Below, in pieces: positions 34,880-46,639 of a stretch of DNA of 64,000 nucleotides. A program made the translations under genes and the position numbers. How positions within the stretch are numbered: the first letter of the stretch is position 1; each line of letters opens with the position of its first letter. Under the pieces are notes generated by a model. It saw nothing but the letters and a program-made list of their open reading frames with translations. It ran no database searches and was not told the origin of the DNA. The DNA comes from Symbiodinium natans (lineage: Eukaryota > Sar > Dinophyceae > Suessiales > Symbiodiniaceae): contig CAJNDS010002692.1 of the NCBI GenBank assembly GCA_905221605.1, positions 186,001-250,000 of the forward strand. The letters run 5' to 3'.

Positions 34880-35010
34880 ACATACAGATATGTATGTACA
34901 TAAATATATATATATATATGTATATGTATACTTATATTTATATATTTATATTTACATACAAACCCATATATATATACAACTACATATATAGATATATATA
35001 TATATAGAGA
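34880..35010. repeat. TA-rich microsatellite
   Basis: TATATA runs mixed with TATG/TATC words. Directly follows the telomere-like tract after a short GC-rich stretch. Confidence 0.9.
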
Positions 35011-36515
35011 TTTTTTGTTTGCCTGCATATATGCATGTGTACATAGATGTACATTGTTCCAAGTCATGCAGTATAGACAGAATTAGCCTCACCGTTTGGT
35101 CATGGCATGGGCATGTGCGCTCTGGAAGAGATATGTTACGTAACCAGTTGCTTGGTCATGGCATGGGGTTGTGTGAAGGGTCCAAAGGACGACCCCATTT
35201 TGTCCTCCATTTTCCAGCCCAAGTCCGGATGGGAATTGAACTTGGGCGCAATGCTCAAAACTTCTGCAGCACAGTGTAGCTGACATTTTCGGTCACACCG
35301 CCAGCGTTTCATCCTTGCTCAGGCCTGGTGATCTTGAATGAAGCAGACGGGTTTGGCGCCCACAGCGCGGCCCTAGAAACTTTTTGAACACGAAGCTTGC
35401 AACTGTGGAGGCACATTTCGCAGGACCTGTTTCGTATGGTTTTTTGGTAAGCAATGCATTATGTACTGCGTTTATGTATACAGCGGCATATTAATCGGTG
35501 TAGTCAGGTCCAAGCATGAGTCGCATATTCAGGTTTAAGTCAATGAACTCGGTACACGGATTCGAAACGCTATTTACGACGGAAACATTTGCAGAAGCCC
35601 ACTGAATGCCTACTTCGTACTTCCCACTCCTGCAGGGAGTTCGGGCTGGGGTTCACGTTTCGCATTCGGTTTGGTGGGTTTAAGGCTTCCGGAGCCCCAG
35701 AACGTTCAGGGTTCAAAAAAAGCAGCTGGGCGACCGTGCAAAACAGGCTTGCTAAGCGACCCCGCATGCAGGAGTTGCTAAGGAGGGTCCTAAAAGCTTC
35801 GAAGCATCTGCACAAGCACCTGCCATGTTTCGAAGGCGCAAGTGTTGCCAGACACTTAAGCCGGATGACACGGCTTGGGACAAGGTTCGCTCAACCTAAA
35901 AGAATCCGGGTTGAACATCAACCGAAGGCGGGACATGGTCACGTGGCTTTAGCGTTTCTCTCCGCTTGCAACAACTGCCTCTTCGCAACTTTTGCTGCAC
36001 CTCCAGAGCTTTCTGCCTCAAACGTCACTTTTGCTGAAACGGACATGTTGCTGCTCAGTCCAGCAGTCCGCATTGTAAGCGCCACGCTGCATCCGGATCA
36101 AACGGGATGAAGGATCTCTTGAACCTGCCATACTAACAGCGGAACTTTGTTGGTGATAACGACTGAGCAAGCTTTACAAGCAACCCTCAGCACCGACGCG
36201 GTTCAAGAGTTAGCTTCACGAGAAAATGTAAACATAACATCGCAATGTAGGGGCATACGTTCTTGACAAGTATGTAGTTTGTTGAAGTCATGCTTTCCGA
36301 GTGAGCTTGGGCCTTTAGGTGTGCCATCAGATTGTAGCTGATACAGAAGAAAGCGTAACGGTACAAGGCGGAACCGCACGTCGCGAATGTCCTAATGCAC
36401 AGGGGGAAGAATCCGCGTAGATATAATCACACGTCTTCCCGGAGCCTCAGAAAGGCAGGGTTTTGCCCGATGCGCTCCAGCGCACCACTACTGCTCAGCA
36501 CAGACTGTTACCTGC

Positions 36516-36827
36516 TTAGTATAAGTTGGTGAACACCTTGGAGGGCAAGCGAAGGACAAGCCAGCTTGACGGACGACGCGGCTGGTGCCGCCAGTCCAGC
36601 ACATCACAGCTGTCTACCTTTGCATCTGTGGAATGCTCGGAACAGTGCTCAAGAAGCCTCGACATGATTCTCCGTGTCCGCTCCTTTCGCTTGGAATCCA
36701 TGGCCAGATGCGTGCCATGCTCGCAGCTTCTTACGTCAAGAGATGTACGATATTTCAACATATTTCCACGGCATTCATCAAGGTCTGCATCCTCATGCAA
36801 AGGCAGTGCTACTTCGATCAAACTCAA
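36516..36827 (-). CDS. Candidate exon, unknown product
   Basis: Minus-strand frame open for about 100 codons, reading LIEVALPLHEDADLDECR, then HLAMDSKRKERTRRIMSR and LLEHCSEHSTDAKV. Charged and helical. It precedes nothing recognisable; it could be a C-terminal exon of the LRR gene to its right. Confidence 0.3.
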   Translation of the reverse strand: MSLIEVALPLHEDADLDECRGNMLKYRTSLDVRSCEHGTHLAMDSKRKERTRRIMSRLLEHCSEHSTDAKVDSCDVLDWRHQPRRPSSWLVLRLPSKVFTNLY

Positions 36828-37438
36828 ATGTAGGGCGTTCTAGGTTGAGAGTTGACCGGTGTGCCTTGGTCTGCACTGCAGTGCAAGCTCAACTCTGCTT
36901 GAAGACAGGGAGCAATGCTGACGATGTATAGGATTGGAAGCATCTTAACACAAGCGGGCTTAAGCCATCACAGCCAGCGAGACCCCGCGAGGATCAGCTT
37001 CTCCAAAGAGATGCTGTCTCCCAGGCCCTGCCAGGGAAAACATGAGGGCATCAAGCTTGACTACTGTCCTGGCAGCTCTTGCTAGCTTGCAACACTAGCT
37101 GTGTCCCTACGCGTCTCACATTCCACTCTCCTGCGATGGGCCTGCGAAAAAATCTTCATGCAGTCGTCATGGAGCTTGTTCCCTGTGTGATCAAGCGGCT
37201 TGTGGCACCATGCACCGAACCACAAGAATGAAAGATACAGCACAGGATGGTGTGCGATGTACCTCTGAGTTCAAGGATCCGCAAAGCTGTACATCGGCTG
37301 CTGCCATAGGGGACCTTGCCGACTGCACAAGTGTTCTGGCGCACACTCAGCTTATGAACATCAGCAACGCGCCATGGTTCCCTACAAGCACCATTCTTCT
37401 CGAATCGTGGGCCCGACCCTTCCGCTCAGAACTGCTCT

Positions 37439-39767
37439 TTGGCTCAGGACTGCCTGAAGGCCAGTTCGAACTTTAGCCATTGCTGCGTTGAACGAGCATG
37501 TTTGACTGAAGCCTTGAGAGCTTCTGCTGTCAGAATTCCACATCCGGATTCATTCATCGCCAAGCGCTGCAAGCGATCCGTCTCCGAGTCCTTGACCGCC
37601 TGCGCATGCAAAGCAGGCGATGAAGGATTAGCGGGTCGCCCTGCTTCAGGTCAATGTATGTGAACTCATCTAAAGCCTGTGACATGCTTGTTCCTGCCCA
37701 TTGTTTCTTTGCTTCCCTCGTTGACTACTGAGTTTAAGAGTTTGGTTCGGGTTGACAAGGCAAGCTCAGGCCAACGAGTGGGTACGGTGCAGAAGCTGAG
37801 TGGCAGCTCTGGCTCACAAGTCCGCAATCAGACTGTGGCAATCTATCCGTCGTTGAAGATTTTGTCCAAAGGCGACAGGCGAATGCTGGTCTCGCATCAC
37901 AGAGGCCTTTAAGCCTTTTTCATCTAGACCCTTGGTTGTCCCATGCGGGGCGACAGAGGCACAACAGGACTGGTTTCCTTCTGTGTGGTCTTTAAGTTGG
38001 TTTCTCCAAGTCATGGCTCGGGCTCAGGAAGTTTTGTCTGGAAACCCGCCTCAAGACAGTTACTGGTACTGGTCCATACTGGTCCATGAGATGATGGCCT
38101 CGGTCCTGAATGAAAACTGGGCCTTTGGAGTTTCTGTTGGAGGCGGGAGCTGACCATTTGATCGGCTCAAGGTTTTGGATGCTTGGGCACAGCAGTTCTC
38201 AAGGAGCTGAAGCCCGCTAACATCAGGCTACAGCGGCTACAGGATACGAGGGGTTGCAAGAACCACCGTCACGCAGACCGTACTGCACCACGAAGCGCGG
38301 CTTCTTGGCTTCGTGGCTTCGACCGTCAACAGCCAACAGCTTCAAAAAGAACCTCGACGCCAAGAAAGGGCAAACGAAGATCCCGTGTTCCTCCTCCCAT
38401 CCTGCGAGTATGCGAGTAGGCTGCGAGTAGGCTGCGAGTAGGCTGCGAGTCGGCCCGAGTAGGCTGCGCAAGTCTTTTCGGAGAAGAGCACGAAGCAAAA
38501 CCAGTGCTTCATGCCCAAAAGGCTAGGATGGTGAGGCCCTGAGACCGTATCGTCCACATCAACTCTGCACAAACCCTGAAAGGCAGCTTTCAGGGTCCAG
38601 GTGTAGTCAAACCCAGAACAGCCCTCCAATCACGGGAACGTTCGTACAGCAAAAGCAGACAAGAGGCATCACTTCTTGAATGTTTTAGGTTCGTTTTATG
38701 ACACATGGCCATGCCACCTCAACGATAATCTTGGCACGATCATCATCGAGCCGATTCTCACTGCAGTCCAAGTCTTTCAGACCTGGAGCCTTCCGAAGGC
38801 ACCTTGGCAGTCTGCTGAGTGCCAATCTCCACAAATGCAGCATGCCAATCTCCGGTGCCACGTCTGCTAAGAGAAACGCTCGACCATCTCTGGCGTGACC
38901 AGATTTGCAGCGCATTCAAAGCCTTGCAGCCATCTTTTGCAGCTCTCAGCAGTCGGGATCCACTCTGCAAACAAATGCAAGAGTGGAACAGGATGGAACA
39001 TGACGGAAGTGAATCAGGGCCTGCAGTGGCAGGGGCAGCAAGTCTGGAGACGTTGAGCAGCTCCCATCTTTTGGAACCTGTGCTTGGAGCCGATACATCT
39101 ACTGACATGTGCTCCAAGAGCAAGCCATTGATCACTTTAAGCCGTCTGCTTTTGACAGTGGAGAAAAGCGCGGTGACACCTGCCACTCCTGCTCAAGGAT
39201 GCTGGAATGACAGAAGTCTGTCGGGGCATGGAACACAAGGATGCAGGGAACGAGATGCATGAGATGGCACATTGAGGCACCAACAGCACAGAATGGTGCC
39301 TATTTCATTCATGCCCAAGTCGAGCTCAACGATCCAGTCGTGGCACTTCAAGAGCTTCTGCAGACCTTGGTGCGTTAGCATTCGGACTTCTGAGAACTTG
39401 TCAGAACTACACACATTGTGTTGCCTACGAACTGTTGGCTAGCACAGTAGATGGCACAGATTGCACCACGCTGAGCTTGTGTCCATCCTTCTTGCATCCG
39501 ACATTCCGCAAGCGGAGGCAAACCTGTCAGCCAGCTCGCAAAACACACTTGCGGCTTGCAGGTTGCCTCTTGTGACTCTTGTGTTTCACTGTAAGACAAG
39601 TTGACCACACCACAGCTCAGGCGAAGACGCTCCTCACAACATGAGCAGCGATAGCCTGCCAAACTAAGTGGTTTCAGCTTCGCACGTGCAGTACAGATGA
39701 TACGCCAGGGGGGTCCAAGTTGAGCAGGCTTTGGCTCTGCAAAAGAACATTGCACTGTGAAAGGCAA
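37439..39767 (-). CDS. Leucine-rich-repeat protein (ribonuclease-inhibitor type), scattered exons
   Basis: Several separate minus-strand exons carry the LxxLxLxxNxL pattern. About 38728-38797 gives GLKDLDCSENRLDDDRAK after an AAG acceptor. About 39300-39370 gives LLKCHDWIVELDLGMNEI. About 38900-38960 gives RAAKDGCKALNALQIWS, and about 39110-39180 gives VKSRRLKVINGLLLEHMS. About 39580-39700 contains KLKPLSLAGYRCSCCEE. About 37500-37610 gives RLQRLAMNESGCGILTAEALK after a GCGCAG acceptor. Repeats of this type form a curved protein-binding scaffold. Exon joins, start and stop are not resolved, and two neighbouring genes cannot be excluded. Confidence 0.55.
38402..38470. repeat. 11-bp minisatellite
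   Basis: Four to five units of AGGCTGCGAGT with small changes (TATGCGAGT, CGGCCCGAGT). Probably intronic to the LRR gene. Confidence 0.85.
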
Positions 39768-39989
39768 TGATGCTGCAGCTTGCTACTGCCTACTCTGTCA
39801 GCTTTCGACCAAACACAGGCTTGGGAGCATTAGATGTCCAGCGAAAACAGGATGACTGTGCACAGCGCCGCACTGCCAATCGATTCCTCTCAACGTTGCC
39901 ACATATGTTCTGTGCATGCACAAACGAACAAGCTTTAGCTGGCCAATTGTAGCAATGTGCTAGGGCGCCCGAAAGTGGCACGCGGCCGG

Positions 39990-41990
39990 TGTTTTTTCGG
40001 CAGGCAGGGCTTAAGGTTTCGAATTTTGGGGGTTTGCAAGCTACAAGCTTAGATAGCCTAACAAATTTCACGCATGGGGTTTACAACGGCTTGCACTTCT
40101 TGCCGAAATTCGGTTGCAGTAGCTGCAAGCCCTTGAGTGGGGGCGCGGGGGGGAAGTTGGGCCCCCACCCGCGTGTGACCTTAAATCTCTGAGATATCAG
40201 GCCAAAGGTCCCAGGAGCTAGCTTTGGTGATTTCTTCAAAACTGACTCCCGTTGCCATGGCTGCGAGGCAGAGAGGAAGCGAATCTGATCAATGCGATGT
40301 GCAAAGCAAAGCCCAAGCCAAGCCTCCACTCCGCAATCCTGGCCAGGGATGGGAGCAAGCCACAATAAGCTGCAAGTGGTTAGCTTGCAGGATCTCACAG
40401 CTTCATGTCATGCCTGGCCTCGAGGACATTGTGCGAAAGATCCAGCACAGGCACATAAGCACCTAATAGCAAGTGCTTCGTGATAAAAAATACCCTTAGA
40501 GCAACAACAGGAATGGATTTGACTGATAAAACTTAGTTGGGTAAAATACGTATCACACCAATGTGGACGTTCCTAGAGAGAATTGCGCTGAACGCTTCAT
40601 GGCGGTGTCTACGTGGGAGGGCTCCAAACTCACGATACCTGGCAGACGCTGATGTTTTCGACAATTGTTACAACAAACTACAACAATTTGGAGCGCCTGT
40701 TAGTAGCAAATCCCCAAGAACACATTTGCTTCAATTTCATTTACAATCATTTACTCGAACACCCGGGCAGCGCACGCCTCCCCCGAGATGCGAGCGTTCA
40801 AATTTGAAGTGCGGCTGGCAAAATGCCCAAAGCGTGCTTCCCCCAATGTTCGATGTGTCTGGTTAACGAGCGGGTGTGTATTTCTACCAGGCGATGTGAG
40901 ATAAAGCTAACTACCACTCAGAACCATCCAGCAGAAAAATGAACTGGTGTTTCCAGGTGAATGGCGAAGATCACAGGTCTAAAGAAACTGAAAACTTAGG
41001 GCAATAAAGCAGAGTGCATGAAGCCGACTCTCGGAGATGCAGCTCTGTAGATGCCATACTCTCGTGCGGCAATCCATCACTGCACCTTGAGTGGCGCTTC
41101 TGCAACTGCGCTGCCCGATCACGTTTTCCTGCACAGGCACATTTTCCATCATTCCGTGACGTGCTGTCTATCCAAAACATCGAGCGACCAAAGGTCCCAA
41201 GGCCCTGCTTGCATGTCACTGGACGAACTCCTTTTTCCGTGCAGGTATACCAATCCTGCTGTCAGCCCTTCGCACAAGCAAAGGAGGACATTCACCAAGG
41301 AGTCTCCGGCCACGAGCCACGGAGAGTCTCAGCCGATTGTGAAAACAAGACCGTTCAACATTGTTCAACATGAAGTAGCTGCAAATCAGTGATCTCCCGT
41401 GGGCGTGAAGCTGGTGCGCAAACTTTACATGAACGCAAGTCAATCAGGCAAGCACGCCATATTACTGGACGTACTCCTGACCCCCAAGCTGAAGGAACGA
41501 AAGATCTGTCAGAAGCGCTGAAACAGCCCCAAGGGCCCTGAATTCTTCGTCACGATGCCGAGTTCTACGAGAATTGACAAGATATGACAAGATCATCCTT
41601 CTGGCAGCTCAGGTTTGTACTCGGACTGAGCACAACAAAAGCCAAAAAGAGGTGAGTCCTCCTACTATGCACTGGTGAAATGCGCGAAGTCTCAGAATCC
41701 GAAGCCAAAAAAAGAGTTGATGGAGTTGATGGAATGTTTCTGCCTGGTTTCCCTGAAAGTAGTTTTGATTGTTCCCAACACCCTGCACCCCAGACACAAA
41801 AGGTCGGGATTTTTTAGCCTGCTCAAACCCGTCTGCAAATCGCAGAGCCACGGTTCAAGACAAGCTCTGAGGCTGCACCCGTTCCTTCCTTGGGCCAATC
41901 CAGAGCCTGATTCACAATTTCGCAGCACACCCCAACTACTTGCTGCACTTAGCTGCACTTAAAATTCACCTTACTGTACTTCGCTGTACT
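39990..41990. other. No gene recognised
   Basis: Apart from the dispersed repeat copy at 40186-40245 and a G-rich stretch at 40137-40160, frames here are short and without motifs. Confidence 0.5.
40186..40245 (+). repeat. Dispersed repeat, copy 3 (shortened)
   Basis: Starts with GAGATATCAGGCC and ends with CAGGAGCTAGCTTTGGTG, matching both ends of the copy at 8408-8520, but lacks its middle (the AAGGTTGTAAAC part). Confidence 0.5.
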
Positions 41991-42020
41991 TAATCTAGTC
42001 AGCAACACGTCTGCAACTCC

Positions 42021-43661
42021 TCACATCCCTCTACACCGGCAGCCACCTGGCAAGAACCGGATGGCAGCCTTAGCATCACTAGTCCCAACTGAGGGACCTG
42101 AGGCCTCTTGCAGCCACTTGGAATATCTTGGAATAGCAATCTCATCTTGAGGTAGGTGATACTGCTCTGGCATGTGCAGCGCAATTGCCAAAGGGTGATT
42201 GTCACCCTTGAGAAAGCAACTGAAAGAGTCTCTCGACCTTAGTGAACGTGCGCTCTCGCAGAAGGCTAGCTCGCGCAACGCAAACAAGCACCGCAAGATA
42301 AAACTGGAACAATGAAGTATGCAGCTGCTCCATTCGGCCAAGGGACACTGCGTACCCAGATAACCCGAAGCATGCAGAGACTGTCGCTTGGTGCCTACTT
42401 CTTGTCGCGAAGCCGAAGGGAGGATAGGTCCACGTACACAGCAATCGGGCAAGGAGCTCGGCCCTGTGACCTCTTGGGCTCAGAATCCTTCTCCTTCTTC
42501 TTTGCCTGGTTTGGGGGCGTGCGGGATTGCAACAACGTTGGTCCGGCCATGCACATCGGTGGTTGCAAGCCAGGTGAAACTGGTGCCATGGGGGGCACGC
42601 CACTTTGCATATTCTGAGGCGGATATGGCATGAATGGAGCTCCCATCCCAGGCTGCATGCACATCGACGCATGCATCATCGGAGCCTGTCTCTGCGTCTG
42701 TGCATTCTGTGACGGTCTTTGCGGCTGTTCCTGACTTTGCGACGCCCGCGCCTGCGGCATTTGCGAAGTATGCGAAGTCTCATGCGTCACCTGTGATGCC
42801 TGCGACTGGCGCCCTTCACAGCCCATTGCTGCGGATCCTGAGCTGCTGAAGAACGACGCCGGCCCATCGAAGTACGCTGCCATCGGCGAAAGAACGGAGC
42901 TTGCTGCTGGAACTGCCGGGTTATAGTTGCCACTATAGTTGCCACCATCCGGCTGGTAGAAAGCCTTGGGAAAGCAACAGGAAAGCACGTCCGAGGGACA
43001 AGAGACAGGCACAAAGAGAGACCTCGACTCCGACAGCATCATTTCCCCAAGTAGCGTCGGAAGGCGATGATGGCTGCAGTGGTGGCTGCGGGTCATCTCG
43101 AGTGCGAATGGGCAAAGAAATCCTCGCAGACATTCCATGACCGACTTCTACTCGGTTCTCAGGGGGGGGGGGGGGGCGCTTCTCCACAAAAGAGTTGCGA
43201 TAAGCATGCACCCCTGACCCTAACATCATCAGGTCCTCTGCTGCATTGGCTTGTTGCCCGGAGTGGCAGGCGGCGCAGGCAAACATAAAATCGGCTTTTG
43301 AGCAAGAGCGCACTTTGCAAGGAGATACATTGATGCAATGGCTGCAGCATGCTGCATCTAGCTGCGGAACAGCGTTCCAGGAGTTTCCGAAATCAGGCGG
43401 TTCATTGCGAGTGAGTGTGGAGTAGCCGAGTGCTGAAACAGCGATACCCTCGGCCTCGCCATCGTCGCCCCTGGCATCCCACTGGCCCAGGAAGGCTTTC
43501 GCCACGTGACCGACAGAGCCGGCCGTGATGTGCGTGCCTGAGAGGGCTTTCAGGGTGCTTAGGGGGCGCTTAGGGGGCGCTTTGCACAACATCTCCGACA
43601 TCTCTTGGAACCCGGGAACCCCTTTGACTTTGCCAGCATTTGCTACCCTCGCAGCTCGCAC
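42021..43661 (-). CDS. Q/P/M/S-rich largely disordered protein, three exons
   Basis: Three in-phase exons: 43023-43661 (open at its left end in coding sense, no ATG fixed), 42407-42964, and 42021-42206 with the stop at 42021. The first intron (42965-43022, GT donor, AAG end) is only 58 bases. The second (42207-42406) starts with GA, and its acceptor follows TTTCAGTTGCTTTCTCAAG. Together they give about 460 residues. Exon 1 has a Cys cluster (CCSHCINVSPCKVRSC) and a Pro run made by a poly-G tract (43161-43175). Exon 2 is Gln/Pro/Met-rich (QSQEQPQRPSQNAQTQ, MQPGMGAPFMPYPPQNMQ) and ends CPIAVYVDLSSLRLR. Exon 3 adds GDNHPLAIALHMPEQYHL. Function unknown. Low-complexity Q/M/P segments often occur in RNA-binding or regulatory proteins, but no such domain is visible. 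Confidence 0.55.
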
Positions 43662-43671
43662 TTATATCTCT

Positions 43672-45250
43672 TGCAGTCGGAGGGAAATTGAGCCACCGAG
43701 GTTCAGGCCACTGAGATCCAACAGCTTGACAGGGCAAGCCCCGTCCTCTGCCACTTGAAAAAACACAATTGCAAAGCACACAGAGGCATCTGAAGGATCT
43801 GCAAGTTTCTGCAATAGCTAAGGTGTCACCTAAGAGCTTGGAAGGGCTCCACGCCAGCTTCCAGCTAGGCTCCATCGAAGCTCTTACCAAGTTGGACCTG
43901 CATTCGGATTTCCATGTAGGAGGCCAACGACACGGCTCCTGACAGAACATCATGATGCATCTTGCAGAGTCTTGTGCACTGAAGCGTACACATGCACATT
44001 CCGGGACACCGGCCATCATCCCCGAGCGCATTGTTTGAAAGGATTAAGGTGTGCAAGTGCCTCACGATAGTGCTGATGCTCTCATAGCAATGCTCGCAAT
44101 GACAGTGACAATGTGACAATGTGACAAAGCGCTGCCAACAACGGATCGTGCCTGCATTGGAAAACGAAGACGCTGAGCCTTGAAGTCACTTGAAATCCGC
44201 CAAACAAGCTGACAGTCACTCACAGATCTTTTGACCTGTGTTCTCGATGTACTGCGAAAGGCAAGCAAACTCCTGTCTGGGAGACGAACAGCTGCGCTAC
44301 TTCGGGCTTCACCTTCTTGGACACTAGCTCGATCTGCTCACACCTAAACGAGGCACCGAAACACTGGATGCACACCGGCTCTCTTAAGACTTTCAGAAAC
44401 ACGGGGCTCCTGCCTCTGTCGCAAGTGTTTGTCTTCGATCCATTTTTGTACAGTCTCCAGACCCACCGCCTGCCACAAGGAGTATCCTTCAGCCCTTGAG
44501 TCAGCAGAAGCAGAAGTCCAACTCAAGAAGAGGGGCGAGCCGGCATTGAGCCGTCTACTAGGCAGCATTCTTCTCAAGTGCTGCATGACGGGCGCTTTTG
44601 GTCGGCAGCCTCTTCTTCGTACTTTAGAGTGTGCATGGCTGACCTGCAAGGAAACGCTGAAAAGTCAGGGACCGATGCTGACTCAGAATGACTCAGAATG
44701 ACTCAGAATGACTCAGAATCACCGAGAATGACCAGGCTCTGGCAGCCAAAGCTTTGGAGAGCAGCCTCCCCAAAAACAGTCTGAGCCAGGCGGCGACGAG
44801 TAGCTGTGGGAACGAGCTGCGCAAAACTACAAACTCACACTCCTCCAAGCTGCAATCTGGATGTTTGGCTATTGGGTGAAGGGACCTTCGAAAGATTTTG
44901 AAAGGGAACAGGTAAGAACCGGAAACACTTGTATCTGCTCCTAAGTGCACACCTTACTTAGGTTGCTTTGTCCCGGAGATCCTCAGAACCTGAGATGCGT
45001 CACACACTTTTTGAAACCTCAGAGAGAAATTTCTTGAAATGCTCGGCACCACGCTCTCACCATTCTGTCTTATGCACAAGCCGACGGCGCTTCGCGCCAG
45101 GGGTCGAGCTGCGAGCGTGCCTAAACTACGCTACTTCACACTTCGGCCACACTGATCTCTCGTGTCTCCCAAGACTTCTCCGCGAACCACAAGCGGCTGT
45201 CCCAGGCCCAGGATCCAGTGTGGCGTGAGACGGCAAAGCTGCTTATGAGC
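43672..45250 (-). CDS. Leucine-rich-repeat exons, second cluster
   Basis: About 44025-44090 on the minus strand reads TIVRHLHTLILSNNALGDDG, and about 43672-43760 reads CPVKLLDLSGLNLGG; both fit LRR units of the ribonuclease-inhibitor type. About 44800-44870 (LEECEFVVLRSSFPQLL) and about 44260-44400 (REPVCIQCFGASFRCEQ) are open and may belong to it. The cluster lies directly upstream of the Q/P/M-rich gene on the same strand, so the two could even be one transcript. Confidence 0.5.
44680..44719. repeat. 10-bp tandem repeat, four copies
   Basis: Four perfect units of GACTCAGAAT, with a degraded fifth (CACCGAGAAT) after them. Confidence 0.95.
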
Positions 45251-46129
45251 TCTGACACCCAGAAACATCTTCTTCAATGTCAGCTTTCCTGATGCTCACT
45301 GAAGTTCAACGTTCTGGCAGGGGCTTGTTGGCAAAGAGAGAAAGAATGTTAGAAATCTCAGCAAAATTCCGCACCTTGGCTTGCGGATGGCCTTTGTCAT
45401 TGAGAAAGGCCGTGAAGGACACGACTTGGCCTGCCTCATGACGACAAGTTACTCACATGACTTCACCATGGGCAGTTCCAACACTGTCGCACCTCTGCCA
45501 ACTATTGGCAATTGTATAAGGCAAAGCCCTCCATGTCTCACCATTTGCCCTCTCTTGCCTGCAAACCCTGCGCATGCTTTGCAAGCAGGAAGACATCGTT
45601 TGGATAGCCGTTCATTGCCAGCTCCTGCGAACGAGAAGGATCCAAGATCTCACTATATCTCAGCAGGCCGGGGGTTCCTCTCCTGCCTAGGACCCTTGTG
45701 ATGCGGCCAGAGACGAAAGCTCTATGCTGTAAGGGGCACTTGACAAAGAGTAACTCAGAAAAGATGGGTCTCGCATAAGGTGAGAGGACTTTCGGCAGTT
45801 TGCCAAGGGTGGTCCCCCCTTCACAACTAGCCCCGCCAGAAGGACATGAACGGCTAGGCCATGTGCTGGATCTGGTACTCCTCACTCACAATGAAACCAA
45901 ATCCATCTTCGGAGCTGATTTTTTTGATCCTGAGCACGCACAACAACTGTATACACCGGCCAGATGCTCCTGAAAAACTGATCAGCCAGTATTTGCCTAG
46001 GAGCAGTCCCTTGAAGCGCCCGAGTTCTGCTCCCGAATCCTCTCACCGACAAAAATCCCTACAAACAAAGAAAAGTGAGCAAAGCGAGTGGCAGGTTTCG
46101 GTATTGGGCAGGGCCAGATGTCAGATGTA

Positions 46130-46380
46130 AAGCAATCAGCACTGTGCTCCTGCCACTTTCGGAGTGCACCGTACTGTGGGGCCACATGAGCACATCGTAT
46201 GCCTGGCAGTGAAATAATGCGCTTCTTCATTCAGAATCTCTTTCCTAAGGATTTGGGATATCTTGGGAGGGCCTGTATTCAGCGTGGCGGCTTTTGCGTT
46301 TTGAGCTGCCTCAACCAGCCTCAGCACATGATGAGCAATGCGAGCATGGTATGAAGTCTCAGCAACAAACGCCCTGCCAC
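46130..46380 (-). CDS. Candidate exon, unknown product
   Basis: Minus-strand frame reading HARIAHHVLRLVEAAQNAK, then ISQILRKEILNEEAHYFT. Helical, with good protein composition, but no family recognised and no neighbour exons identified. Confidence 0.35.
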
Positions 46381-46639
46381 ATGAGGCCGCCGCCCATCCA
46401 ATGGCTGGATGTCATACCTTTTTTCACAACCCTGTCATAACCCGTTCGACATGGATTTCTTGTAGAAGGCAACCGATGATGCTCATCTGTAGCTCTGTAA
46501 CGTAGGGGGCCGGGCGCCTGAGGCTTCTCCTGACGGTGCAAATCTAGCGCGCCAGTCGAGCGTGCAAAACCGCTTGAACATCAAGCGCAGGGGTGCCTTG
46601 CCCAGCACCACGGCAAAGGTCACGGGGGTCCTGCACTTC

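Larger units (their letters stand above)
33960..36500. other. Non-coding, telomere-like and TA-rich DNA
   Basis: No gene recognised. Contents listed separately are the telomere-like tract at 34630-34795 and a TA-rich microsatellite at 34880-35010. Frames at 35.6-36.1 kb show no motif. Confidence 0.5.
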
